A stretch of DNA of 31,362 bases from Ettlia oleoabundans (lineage: Eukaryota > Chlorophyta > Chlorophyceae > Chlamydomonadales), in contig JAAMXP010004251.1 in NCBI GenBank assembly GCA_019693395.1, forward strand, positions 1-31,362, read 5' to 3'. Position numbers and translations under genes: made by a program. Within the stretch, counting starts at the first letter, position 1. Every line of letters begins with the position of its first letter. This document shows, one piece after another, positions 1 through 10,420 of this stretch. The notes beneath the pieces are model-generated. The model saw only the letters and a program-made list of their open reading frames with translations. It was not told the DNA's origin and searched no databases.

Positions 1-35
1 ACCCCACCCCGGGCTCCCCCGCGCCGCCGCCGCAG

Positions 36-501
36 GTTCACCAACATGGGTCGCGACTTCCGCGGTACGCTGGACTACGTGCTGTACACCACAGACAGCC
101 TGGTGCCGTGTGCGGCGCTGGAACTGCCTGACGACAGCGAGTGCAGGGCCAAGGGCGGCGCAGGTGTGTATCGCCCTGTTGACGGGAGGTGATGGCAGTT
201 GGGAGCGGGTTAAGTGGCACAGGCGGCAGCGTGCGTGGGTGGGTTGGTTGCTAGCTGGGGCAAAACAGGGTGTGCTTGGTTGCTCAGCGGGCGTGTTAGT
301 GAGGTTTGGTTGAAAGCTTGAAGGGTAAGGACTCGTCCCCTAGCTCGTTTTACTTACATTCCTTCCTCTGCCACAGGGCTGCCTAACGAGAGCTGGTCCT
401 CAGACCACGTGGCCCTCATGGTGGAGTTCCAGTACGCACAGCCAGCAGGCAGTACACCCAGCGGTACGCCTGGAGGTAGCTCGGGAGCAGCCGCCAAGTG
501 A
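36..501 (+). CDS. CCR4: CCR4-type mRNA deadenylase, C-terminal end (partial)
   Basis: These are the last two exons, join(36..163, 377..501), of a gene that enters from the left. Base 36 follows a cgcag acceptor and completes a split codon. The second intron is 164-376 (phase 1) and the stop is TGA at 499-501. The product is the end of an endonuclease/exonuclease/phosphatase-fold domain: FTNMGRDFRGTLDYVLYTTD is the conserved LDY strand region, and WSSDHVALMVEF carries the catalytic SDH motif whose His ends the active site. A short Gly/Ser/Pro tail follows. In this family, CCR4 is the poly(A) 3'-exonuclease of the cytoplasmic CCR4-NOT complex, which starts mRNA decay. The spacing of LDY..Y to SSDHxAL resembles plant CCR4 more than nocturnin or Angel, but the leucine-rich repeat region lies outside the window, so the subfamily is inferred. 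No TGTAA was found downstream. Confidence 0.85.
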
Positions 502-745
502 GCATGCCCTCGTTTCCCCACCAACCGACAGTGCAGCACGGCGCAGCACAGCGCGGCGCAGCGCAGCGGCAGCCTCTCCCGTAGCTGTGGCAAGCTCCGT
601 GCCGTGCGCCTCCACATGGCTGTTGGCGAGCGCATTAGCGACCCCAGCAGCGTGCGGCCCCTGCTGTTAGCCAGCCTGTTACTGCGCGCGCGTCTCACCA
701 TACCATGCGCGGCAGGCAGGCTGCAACAGCGACCGTGCATCACCT

Positions 746-758
746 TTCTAGAATTTTC
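746..758. promoter_or_regulatory. Perfect three-unit heat-shock element (TTCnnGAAnnTTC)
   Basis: TTCTAGAATTTTC matches the HSF-binding consensus of three alternating 5-bp units without mismatch. The site lies about 245 bp past the CCR4 stop and not in front of any recognised gene. It may be chance or may mark an undetected heat-inducible transcript. Confidence 0.3.
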
Positions 759-783
759 GCACAGATGGGCAGTTGGAGGAGGA

Positions 784-809
784 CCTGCCTGCCTGCCTGC
801 CTGCCTGCC
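784..809. repeat. CCTG microsatellite
   Basis: About 6.5 uninterrupted copies of CCTG lie in the non-coding gap downstream of the CCR4 gene. Confidence 0.9.
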
Positions 810-859
810 ACCCTGCGCGCTGGCTTGTTCCAGCTGTCAGGGTGCAGCCGGGTTGGCAG

Positions 860-901
860 GCAAGCCCCGAACAGGCATGTGCAAGCCCCGAACAGGCATG
901 T
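860..901. repeat. 21-bp exact tandem duplication
   Basis: The unit GCAAGCCCCGAACAGGCATG plus T occurs twice without mismatch at 860-880 and 881-901. A partial third copy (GCAAGCC) starts at 902. It lies in non-coding sequence. Confidence 0.9.
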
Positions 902-2930
902 GCAAGCCTGCAGCCCAACTTGCGCTTGTGTGATGCATAGCGCGCCCGCCCACTCCTTGCTTCCCCCCACCACTTTTAGTGGCGGCTCTGTCCGCCTTCT
1001 CTCTTTCCTCTCCCTCTCTCTCACCCCTTCTTCCTCCCCGCCCCTTCTTTCAGTTTTGGTTAACCTGACTGCACTGCCCGGGGTCACCTCGGGCCCACAC
1101 TGGGGCCTCCTTTCTTCTTCCACGGTGCATGCAGCCTCACGCCACAGCCATAGAAAAGGTAACATCCACACACAACCCCACTCCCCTGCTGCACTCAGAA
1201 CCAACACTTCTTTGCTGTTCGGTCGCTTTGATCGCCGGCGGCAGGTTTCCTCATGCGTCACATTGCTTGCACGGCGAAGCAGGCAAAGCAGAAACGAAAG
1301 CGAACCAAGTATGATTGGGGGGCAAAGATAAATAGGTAAGGAATTGTAGAGAGGCATTGCGCCCCAACTGGTGGGCAATTAATGAGAACGAACAGTGAGC
1401 GGGCGCTCCCACAAGTGCAGGCACGGCGGGGTGCCAGTGTACCGATGTGCGGTGCAGTTGCGAGGTGGCAGCCTGCTGCTTCAAGATGTATTGGAGGAAG
1501 AAGGTGGGGCGACCACAACAAGGTGATGAGTGGCGGGGAGTGCGGCACTGTGTGGGCGGGGAAAGTGAGGGCACCGTGCCACGAGGGATAGGGCCGGTGC
1601 GGCTGCCGGGTGTGTGTATGGTGCATGGCTGTGTGGCGCATGCCTTTTTTTGCTTGGATGCAGATGTGAACTTGCACGGTCTTTGGGGGGCCTAGTACTG
1701 GAAGGGAGCAAACAGGCTTGAGTGGTTGAGAGAGGATGGCAGGGTCTTCCATGGTGGGGAGGAGGTAGTAGGCGGGTGGGTCCAAAAGTCGGGGTCTGAT
1801 GTTGGGCACTCCAGTGCATGCGACGACAAAAAGAGGCACGACAAGAAAACATGGGAAGGGAGGGTGCGACAAATGCGCCACCCATCTATTGATAAATGGA
1901 ACCAGAAGGAGGATGGGAGAAGGTCACGGCCAGGGAGGCAGGGGATTACGATTTGTGTTTTGGGGATCTTGCGATTTGTGGAATTCTGAATTATAAAAAA
2001 CTTAGGTTGCCGCCAGGTAGAGCACTTGGCAGCCCAATGCAGCCAGATGAGGATCTGATGCACAGCAAAGCGTCTGTCGCGGTGCAAACAGGTGACAGCC
2101 AGTTCTTTCGCCCAGAGCAAAATAAAGCCAAAATGTGAAGGCAAGGTGGTGTGAAAGGAAGGGCAGGCAGGTGTGGAGGAGGAAATAACGAATTCCTGGC
2201 CTGCCCGGGAAAGCGCCCGGCTGCTAGGTAGGCACGGCAGATCGTTTTTACGAGATTTGGAAGAGGCGAATTTTGATAAGCAAGTGCGAGACCCATTAGT
2301 AGTTTGAGTCCAGCATGGGAATAAGGGAACCACAGACCCGGCCGTACGGCGGTACAGGGCGACAGATTTCCAGTTCAAACAAGGGAAGAAAGGTACAAGG
2401 GGAGACGAGAAGCCAAACAAGGGGCAGGCGCGCAGCTACTCTAGAAGGTCACAATGCCAAGCGCATGCCGAAGCATCGAGTGCGCTACACATGAGTGAGT
2501 GAGGGGTGGTGGGTGGGTGCATGGTGGGTGGCAGATGGTGGGCCGGATGCAGAGGATGGGAGCGAGGCCGCACTGGTGTGCTGCAATGCTGCGCCCACAG
2601 TAGAAACATGTTTGCATAAAAAACATGAGGGCCGGCACATGCTGGGGTGAGCAAAGAGCTGCATACAGCTATAGGCAAAGAAAAACACGACTGCAGCGCT
2701 CTTGAGGCTTTCAGGGGTAGGCACGCGGCGATGGGATGCGGGGTGACAAGCGGCAGAAGCAGGGAGCCTAGCTTATACTACCAGCGAGCGAGGTACAGCG
2801 GGTGAGCGAACGCAAGCTTTTAAGTATAATACTCGGCTTGGATATGTACCTGGAAGTGTTGCGGCTTGGTGGGTAGCTGGAAGGGGGGGTGCATGCTTGC
2901 AGCTTGATATGCAGCTGGGTAGGTAGGTGC

Positions 2931-5900
2931 CTAGAAAGGGTGGTGCATGTGGAGCGTGTCGCTGAAGCTCACGTGTGGCTGGCCCTGGCCAAAGGGAGCA
3001 GCGGCGGGGGCCAGCTGCTGCGCCCCCAGCGGGGCGTGCAGGCTGCCGCTGCGTGAGGCAAGGGCAGGGGCGGCAAAGGCGCTGGTGGGTGGTGCGGCAC
3101 CGGCCTCTGTCTGGTGCTGCTGGTGCTGCAGGGGCTCTGCCATATGCAGGCCCCCAAACAGCGATGGCAGCTGCTCCTCGGCTGCACAGTAAATGAGTGG
3201 GTGGGTGGGTGGGTGGGCATGTGGGTATGTGGCGGCACAGGGAGGTAGAGCTTGACTTGCTTGGACCGCCAACCAGAAGGGTGAAGCAGAAGGGTGAAGC
3301 AGGTAAGGCCGACACGCCCACAGCCACCAGCGCCGCTCACAGGTGGCATGCGGTGGGCAACAAGAGCGTCCGCCAGCATAAACGCCTGACGCAAGCCTGT
3401 ACCGCCTGCCAGCCAACAGACATCTAGCAAGCAAAACAAGCGGTCGACAAGTCAACGAAAACTAACACACCCCCCCCACACACACACACACACATACACA
3501 CACACACACACCACCCACCCATACACACACACACACCACACACACTCCCGCGGCCCAAACCATTGAAACCCTTACCTAGGTAGTCGTTGAGAGAGGCAGA
3601 CCGGTCAGGCAGCAGACCCAGCACTTCCTGCGGCGGCAGGCTGCGGCTACGGGGGAAGGGGAGCTGCTCCTGCGACTGGGATGCAGCGGCCCCCGCAGCA
3701 GTAGCAGCAGCAGCAGTGGAAGAGGCCGGTGTGGGGGGTAGTGCAGCAGAAGACCGCCGGTCGCCCCAGGTGATGCCGCGGAGCAGGGGGGAGTCCTGCA
3801 TGCTGGGTGGCCCCTGCATCTCAGGGTCCTGTGGGAGTGAGGCAGGAGGGGTTAAAGCGGGGGGATGGGGGCGCGCGCGGGAGCATACGTTTAGGGGAAC
3901 GGCACTCAATCGCATTGCCTGTGCAGCCTGCATGCGAACGCCGCAGGCTGTGTGTTTGTGTTCGTCCGCAGTACTCGGTGCTTGCTGCCGTCCTTATGAA
4001 GCTCATGCTCAAATCGCAACTGTCCCATTCACCATCAACCCGCCAGCCAGCCGACCAGCCCCCCCCTCTCTGCTGCCCACTCACCAGGAACAAGTGCAGC
4101 GCCTCCCCAATTAGGTGCTGCTCCGCAAAGGCGCTGCGAGGGCTGCCGGACGCGGCGCCGACGTTCCCGCCGCTGTGCGGGGGGTGCCCCGCCGCCTGTA
4201 GCTGCGGCTGCGGCCTCAGCTGCGGGGGGGTGGGCATCCCAAGGGAATTGCCTCGGGATAACAGGGCTGCCTCAGGGTTGAATGGCAGCGCAAAATTGGG
4301 ATCCGTGGGGTAGGGAGCCCGGGCAGCGGAGGAGGCCATGTCCCCTGGAAGCGGCATGCTGCTGTACCGCCCCAGCGTGGCAGCACCGCCCGTAGTGGCC
4401 ATGCTGCCTGTACCGCTGCTGCTTGCAACTGTGCCCGCCAGCAGCAGCTGCTCCGGGGTGAAGGCAGGGGAGGGCACCCCCACCCCTATGCCTGCCTGCT
4501 GGTGCGAGGCTGCAGCTGCGGCCGCCAGGGCCTGCTGAATAGCAGCGGCAGCGGCCGCCTGCTGTTGCTGCTGCACCAGCTGCTGCTGTGCCTGCTGTGC
4601 ACCCTGCAATAGCAGCGCAGCGTACTGCTGACTCAGCGCGTCGGCCTGCTGTGCGTGCTGGGCTTGTTGTACTTGCTGCGCCTGCTGTGCCTGCTGGGCT
4701 TGTTGCACTTGCTGCGCCTGCTGTGCCGCCTGGCTGCTGCTGGTCTGCTGCAGCTGCGCCAGGGCCCGCGCGTGCCTAGCCAGCTGCCCATCCACTGCCT
4801 GCCGCAGGGCTAGAAGCTCGGTGGTGCCAAGCTTGCTCACCATGGACTCGAAATCTGCACAGGTGGGTTGCTGGTTGTGAACAAGTAAGCTTGCTGATAT
4901 TTTGAGTTTTGATCATCAATGCGCCAACTTTGAGTGGTGCTATGCTTTGCATGGAGTGGCTGTGGATGCACATTGTTCAACGAGTTAAGCGCAGCTTAAG
5001 GCAACGCAATACATGCAGCGATTGTGAAGCAGGCAGGCTTGAGCCTGTGCTTGCCTGTGGGGGGCGTGCCGCTGGGTGAGCGGCGCAGTGCGGCGGCACG
5101 TTGGTGCGATTGAAGGTGGGAGTGAGCGTGCGAGTGCGTGCTCATGGGGAGGGAGACAGCCTGGCTGAGCCCCGTGCTGCCGCCTTGTGCCTGGCTGCTG
5201 TGCTCCCTGCCGCTGTGGCTGCTGTGATTGCTGTGCTCCCTGCTGTGGCTGCCGTGGCTGTGGCTGGCGGACAGGTTGGAGCCGCTCGGCGAGCGCCCTA
5301 AGCCCTGGCTGCTGACGGCGGCAAAGGGAGAGATGCCGGGACCCTCGCTGCCTACGGGAGGCGGCGGCGTGCCACGGCCGCCGGGCGGCGTTGGCGCGCC
5401 GGTGGAGCCGGCGCCCCCAGCCAGCGCAGCAGTTGACGTCATGGCAGCGGTGGCGGTGGCAGGAGCTTGCCCCTCGGCACGGGCCTTGGCTCGCTGCATC
5501 TTGATCGTTTGAAGCGCCTCGGCGTCGACTTTGCTGCAGGGACAGCCAGCAATGGTGGCAGCGCATATGCAATACACAGTGATGCACCGCAAATGGGGGT
5601 GGCGTGCTGCTTTGGCTGGCCAGACCCGCGGCTGGCCAGACCCGCGATCAAGAGCACGCCCGCCTCACCGCGACTTTGACACGATTGCCGACACGCCTGC
5701 CAAAGCCTTAAGGGCACTGCTCTTGGCATCCTGAGGCATTGCGGTGGCTCCGCCGGGCTGCAACGCTTCTGCTGGGGACCCTGGAGCCAGCTGCAGCCCT
5801 GGAGGAAGGCCCAGCGTGACGGCAGAAGTGGCGCCAGCATCAAGCTCGGCACTTGCGGCACCCTGCAGGCATGATGGCTGGCCCCCTGCCTGCTCCGAAG

Positions 5901-6054
5901 CTGCTGAAGCCTGTGTGCCGTGTGACACGCCACTCTCCATGCTGTTGGCACGGCTAGAGGGATCGAGAGAGGGGAGCTGCGCCAGCTGACGTGCCGCCAA
6001 TGGCGGGAGCGCCGGCGTGGCCGACCGATGCTCCATCGCCAAGCCCAGGCTCAT
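2931..6054 (-). CDS. Gln/Ala-rich low-complexity protein of unknown function (712 aa)
   Basis: Model: complement(join(2931..3181, 3576..3828, 4085..4854, 5055..5533, 5669..6054)), 2139 nt with all phases consistent. I do not recognise a conserved domain. The N-terminal 128 residues are Ala/Ser/Gly-rich. A short basic helix-like stretch, SKSRKVDAEALQTIKMQRAK, spans the exon 1/2 junction. A His/Ser-rich patch lies near residues 205-235. A possible helix, TTELLALRQAVDGQLARHAR, precedes a (Q)AQQ-rich tract at about 325-405. Scattered RxxS-type sites (RANS, RGNS, RSRS, RSAS) could be phosphorylated. Such tracts are typical of transcription or RNA regulators, but that role is inference. ATG 6054 was chosen because an in-frame TAG lies 51 bp upstream; a second ATG at 6036 is possible. 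The exon 2 donor looks like GC (ACAG|GCAAGC). Further 5' exons cannot be excluded. Confidence 0.65.
3197..3217. repeat. (GTGG)n tract beside a splice acceptor
   Basis: Five consecutive GGG runs separated by single T lie on the + strand in the last intron of the minus-strand Gln-rich gene, about 13 bases from its acceptor. The transcript carries the C-rich strand, which acts as the polypyrimidine tract. The template strand could form a G-quadruplex. Confidence 0.8.
3465..3545. repeat. CA-rich microsatellite in an intron
   Basis: An imperfect (CA)n tract with short C-runs and TA interruptions, about 80 bp long, lies in the last intron (3182-3575) of the Gln-rich gene. On the transcript it is a (UG)n tract close behind the donor. 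Confidence 0.9.
5614..5645. repeat. 16-bp tandem duplication in an intron
   Basis: GGCTGGCCAGACCCGC is repeated exactly at 5614-5629 and 5630-5645, inside the short first intron (5534-5668) of the Gln-rich gene. Confidence 0.9.
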
Positions 6055-7402
6055 GTGCGTGACCCTGATTTGGCGGAGTGTGCGAGCCCCTGCCCCTGCG
6101 TTCTATCTCACGCGAAGCACCGGCAGCCTGCAGCGCGGGAAGGGTTGGTCTCCGTTGGCTATGTAGGGCTGCAAGACGAGCAGTCGATCTCAGATGGACC
6201 CCTTGAGCCGACATTGCATCGTCAAGCACAGGTTGAGCGCTCCCGCCGAGCAGGGGCGACCAGTCACACAAGGCTGGGGTTTGCTATGTGCGCTTTTACG
6301 CTGCTGGTCACCGACGGCGGCTGATCATGGCATGCCAGCATCAAACCGCACACAAGACAGAGCGCTGGGGAACCCAGGGCGCCGTCCGACCAACCATGAC
6401 TAGCCTTCGCGATGTTGGGACCAAAAACGCACCCTGAGCATGGTAGCGTCGCATGTGAAACCCGCGTGCTGCTCAGGCAAGCCAGTGGCGCCAACAACAC
6501 GAACTTACACCTCCAACAAGGCCACTGCGGCAGCAGAAGGACTCAGAAACGCAGGCCTGGACAAATGTTTGGTCCTTATATGAACGGAGGCCAATGGCGA
6601 TAAATGACTGGGTCATCGACAGGACACCGTACATGCCTGTGGGGGAAGCCTGAGGGGTCATAGATGGATGTGCAAATGCATCAGCATGGATAGGACTCGG
6701 GCACTGCTGCAGCAATATGAAAATCCTTGTGCAAAGTTAGCACGTCAAGCCACCCCTCCTGCCACTGTTTCATCCCCTGCAGGGTTGCAGCCAGCTGCAG
6801 CGCTGCATGAGGGCGACAGTCCCGCGCACCCTGTAGGGGCTGGGCACAGCCCCTGTTGCCGGGAGTGCTGCCGGCTCTTATGGGTGGATCACTGGAGAGA
6901 GAGTTACTTGTGACCCTTGGAAGCTACCCTGGAGGTCTGTCAACATGGATTTGGTGATAGCATTTGATCCCCACCGCACAACTGGCAAGAAGCCTATTCT
7001 TGTCATCTTGACGAGGCTAGGCATGGTTACAGCTGCGGCCATATTGAACTTACTGACAGGCCTCCTTGCGAGGCTTCCCTGCTTTCCCACCAGCCTGATC
7101 ACATCATTCCTCCCAGGAAGTCAAAGTTGGAAAGCACCTGCGTCACAGCAGGGCATAGCAGCCACACCGGCAGGCGCCCAAACGACCCAGAGCAGGCTTT
7201 AAGGCCCCAAGGAATATGACATGCATGATGCTTATGAAACAAGGTGGATGCAATACCTCTACTGTTTGGCAACTGCCAAATAGGCAGTGCACTGTGTGGC
7301 GCCGTGCAGCTCTCCTGCTCCGCTGTACGTGCCCTGCTCTAAGCACAGTCAGCAGACCCACACGCTACAGCGCTAGCACAGCCCTCTCACCTTTGATTCC
7401 AG

Positions 7403-7469
7403 GTGGCTGCCGTACCGCACGGGCTCGTACAGCGGCGGCCTGTACCGCCAGCAGAACCAGGGACAGTAG
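7403..7469 (+). other. Orphan terminal-exon-like segment
   Basis: A good acceptor (ctttgattccag) is followed, from the second base on, by 21 codons and a TAG. Nearly every third position is G or C. The peptide is WLPYRTGSYSGGLYRQQNQG plus Q. Tyr/Gly/Arg/Gln content and codon use look like a real C-terminus. I found no matching upstream exons between 6100 and 7400 with comparable codon bias, so it may be the end of a small gene with cryptic exons, a gene remnant, or chance. I do not recognise the peptide. Confidence 0.3.
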
Positions 7470-7646
7470 TGAGGACGGCTGGAGCCAACAAGAGCTTGCC
7501 AATAGGTAGTCGCTGCATGCTGCTCGCTGCCCACCTGCCTGCCCTCCTTGAATCAATCACAGCAACATGGGCACAGCTGCTACCTGCCGCACATGGCAGC
7601 AGCATTATCGCTGTGGCAGATGTGGGTGGCAAGACCCTGCCACTGC

Positions 7647-7651
7647 TTACA
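7647..7651 (-). other. TGTAA poly(A) signal, dioxygenase gene
   Basis: TGTAA on the minus strand lies about 130 nt downstream of the dioxygenase stop at 7778. TGTAA is the usual polyadenylation signal of chlorophyte nuclear genes. Confidence 0.6.
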
Positions 7652-7777
7652 CAGCCTACCAGTAATCAAGCAATATAACAAAGCACAAGCAACCAGCACA
7701 CCACGCGGGCAGCAAAGGTATGCTGGCGGTGCCAAGCCGTCGTCAGTACAGCAGAACAGCACCGGCCTGTGCCTCAC

Positions 7778-10420
7778 TCACTGCTTGGGCGTGCAGAAGC
7801 GTGGGTGCGGCGCCACCAGGGCATCAAAGTTTGTTTCGTAGAAGAAAGGGATGGAGACTCGATCCCTGTCAGAGGCGTTGACCACCCTGCAGTTTGGTGG
7901 GAGCAAGAGAGATGTACATCAACAGTGTGAAACGGTGTGTGTTGGTGGGTGGGTGTGTGTGTGGGGTGGGGTGGGGTGGGGGGGGGGGCCGCGCGGCGGG
8001 GCGCGCGCGCGCGTGGGGTGCGTGCCGGTACTTGGGAAGGACCAAACGGGTGCGGACCACGGCATGTCTTGGCTCCCATGTCACATGCAGCCAAGCAGGA
8101 GCGTCCAGGACCTCGGCGGACACCTCACAGTACTTAAGAGTCCTGCTATGGCTTCCCATCCAGCAGACAAATGATAGCCGTCAACGGCACCACCATGGCC
8201 CCAAAACAATGGCAAGCGCGCGCGCAGGCACGCAGGCACACATGCGCACGCCTACCTGTGTGGTGTCGGGGTGTATAGCCCATTTGTGAGCACCCGGAAC
8301 ATGTCCCCAATGTTGACCACACAGGTGCCCGGCAGCGGCGGCGCATCCACCCAACATCCCTGGCGATTCTTCACTTGCAGGGCTGTGACCCCTGGCTCCT
8401 GGAATACCAAGGTGAGCAGGCCGTAATCTGCGGCAGCGGGGGAGGGAGGGAGGCGGCAAGGCAAGGCCAGGCGAGGCAAGTGAGAGAGCTGTGGCACGTG
8501 GCCACTGAGGTAACAGGATGTGCAGACCATAGCATGCACAGAGGAGGGCAGACATACATGCAAGCTGCCCTGGTAAGCTGCGCAGTCCTGATCAACACCA
8601 CCCTACCCCCGACTCATCTTCTCTAGCCCCCACCTGTGTGCTCCCCACAACTCAACTCCTCGCCCCCGCCTGCTCCTCCGCCCCCTGCTGCTGCTGCTGC
8701 TGCTGCTGTGCCGCCTCCCCCTTGGCTGCCCTGCTGCTGGCTGCCGCGCGGTAATGGCGGGTAGTACAAGATTCGCGTCACCCAGTAGCTGTCCCCTGGA
8801 AAATGCAACACACAATGCAGAGGAGAGGAAAGTAACATTTGATAGAGATTGCGACGGCAGTTTGCTTGATGCAAAGCACCGGTGCCCACGAACCCGGCTG
8901 CCTATAACTTCTCACACACAGAGTGGGCCTGTTTGGCTACATCAACACAATTCCTAGGCAACTCATCAGCCGCCGCCCACCCCTTCATTTACCCATCCAC
9001 CCACCTGCCATGTCACCCTGGAAATAGTCCTCAGGCAGCTGCATCCCCAGCGCTATGCCCCTCAATAGAGCAGCTCCCAGCTTCAGGCAACCGTCGATGT
9101 AGCGGCGCAGCAGGTGCACAAAGGCCGGCGACTGCAGATCTAACAAATGACAGGGAGAAAGAAGGCAGGTGGTACTTCAGGCGGCATGGCACGACAGCCG
9201 GGCAAGCAGCAACAAGAACAACTTCGAATTGCACGCAACCAACACATTGGATACCTGGTCGACTGGTGTAGTTGAGGATGAGGGTTGAACAGAGCAAGTC
9301 AGGAGGTGTGAGAGAGGCCCACAGCACCTCGTTCAACAGCTGACTCACAACCTAACCACTAAAACTCACATGTGGCCAGGGGTTTAGTCCGTGGATAGGG
9401 CTTGGAGTGAGGCCTGTTGCTGGCAGCGCCGCCACATCCACCTCCTGCAGGCGCAACAACGTTGTTGTCCCACAGAAGCACGAGGGGTGGCAGTCCATCC
9501 TGGTCTAAACATCCTGTAGCGAAAACCAGCGTGCTAGCTGCCTTCCAGCGGAGGTGAGCATGGAAGCTGCGTAGCTACATCAATACGCCTTTGGCGGGCA
9601 CACCATCATCAGCGGAACACTAGCATCTTGTGGAACAGTCCACAAGTCTGCGTTGCCCCACGTGTATTGCCCCTCATGTACTGCCCCACCTTGTACAGGT
9701 CGATTCCCTCGTGCAGGTCCCGTTTGCCCTGCGTGACGTTGGAACCCAGGCGCTGCCAACCGCGGTAGTGCGAGGCGGGGGAGAGTGCAATGCGTCGCTT
9801 CTCATCCTCCTGCACTCCACAGGGTGGGTGGGCCCACGAAAGGGTGCTGGTGTCAGTCAGGCCGATGCATAAGGCGGCGCGGAAGCGCAGTCGAGGCAAC
9901 TGTGGTATCAATTGTGAGGGAACAGCTTCAAACGGTGATTTCTTGACACTGAGTACTGTTGAGATCAGTACTGTCAGCAAAGAATTAGAGGTTTCCTGGC
10001 CAATTGGATATACTAAAACAGGAAACATTGGAACCTAGATCGAGTTCTTACCGGCAGCACGAACCAGCGGCGTGCCTCCGCCATCACGCCGTCCGTGATC
10101 TCGGCGGGCAAACCGTGGCCCTTGGCATAGAAGAACCCCACATGTTGGCAGGCATCATGTAGCGCCCTCCCAACTGCATGCCTGTCCTCTGATTTCTGCA
10201 CCAGAGAACCAATAAGTAGCTGCGTTGGCTGCAGGCGGTAAGCAATAGGCAGTAGTGCCGGCGCAGGTGAGCGGCAGTGTCCTACCGATGCGGGATTAGT
10301 GAGCGCGCCCACGTCGATCACTGGAAGGCTATTGAACTCCCCCGACAGATTGGAAAGGTAGCGCAACTGCCGCAGGGGCGCCAAGAGCCCTTGAAGGGCT
10401 CGAGAGCTCACGCATGCCAT
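7778..10420 (-). CDS. 2-oxoglutarate/Fe(II)-dependent dioxygenase, isopenicillin-N-synthase-like (347 aa)
   Basis: Model: complement(join(7778..7886, 8256..8427, 8634..8795, 9005..9131, 9370..9444, 9690..9809, 10052..10195, 10286..10420)), 1044 nt, phases consistent. The family couples 2-oxoglutarate decarboxylation to oxidation of a small substrate using Fe(II). Seen in order: SLPVIDVGAL (N-terminal strand), ACQHVGFFYAKGHGLP, HYRGWQRLGSNVTQGKRDLH, SPIHGLNPWP, YWVTRILYYPPLP, the metal-binding HTD (H253, D255), the distal metal His in TPTPHRVVNA (H311), and the 2OG-binding R-x-S (R321, S323). The catalytic set is complete and the length is normal. An Ala/Gly insert of about 30 residues precedes HTD. 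ATG 10420 gives a basic, acid-free leader of about 27 residues that could be an organelle presequence; an open frame continues upstream to 10651. The substrate cannot be read from sequence. It is divergent from the plastid membrane protein gene. Confidence 0.9.
7941..8020. repeat. GT/G-run/GC tract in last dioxygenase intron
   Basis: Alternating GT is followed by GGGGT repeats, a run of about 11 G, and a (GC)n block (around 7999-8013). It lies entirely inside the last intron (7887-8255) of the minus-strand dioxygenase gene. It combines G-quadruplex and Z-DNA potential. Confidence 0.85.
8685..8708. repeat. (CTG)8 coding trinucleotide repeat
   Basis: Eight CTG units on + are read as GCA codons on the minus strand. 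They encode the polyalanine run of the dioxygenase insert just before the iron-binding HTD. The repeat could vary in length between strains. Confidence 0.9.

Larger units (their letters stand above)
502..2930. other. Convergent intergenic/3'-UTR region, no convincing gene
   Basis: About 2.4 kb lie between the stops of the CCR4 gene (+) and the Gln-rich gene (-). Several open frames exist, including 1692-2420 (-), but they lack GC-rich third positions, recognisable domains and consistent splice sites. No TGTAA was found on either strand, so the 3' ends of both neighbours are undefined here. The stretch holds a CCTG microsatellite, a 21-bp tandem duplication, a perfect heat-shock element and short AT-rich patches near 1965-2010. 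It may be long 3' UTRs, an unannotated non-coding transcript, or plain spacer. Confidence 0.5.
6055..7777. other. Mostly non-coding stretch between two minus-strand genes
   Basis: This should hold the promoter and 5' UTR of the Gln-rich gene and the 3' UTR of the dioxygenase gene. Short open frames on both strands have no GC3 bias or domain. The only piece with coding character is the 7403-7469 segment, listed separately. I see no RNA gene or transposon here. Confidence 0.5.

Noticed and set aside
1253..1335. Possible small first exon with a basic KQKRKRTK stretch ending at a gtaagg donor
   Set aside because: No credible following exon or stop in phase was found; not enough to call a gene.
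1692..2420. 242-codon minus-strand open frame
   Set aside because: Its codon use is unlike the real exons, it has no domain, and it lies in the convergent 3' gap.
5954..6271. Minus-strand open frame overlapping the first exon of the Gln-rich gene
   Set aside because: It is out of frame with the downstream exons and ends at a stop inside the coding first exon.
9031..9348. Minus-strand open frame inside the dioxygenase gene
   Set aside because: It spans intron and exon in the wrong frame; the true exon 9005-9131 reads SPAFVHLLRRYIDG.
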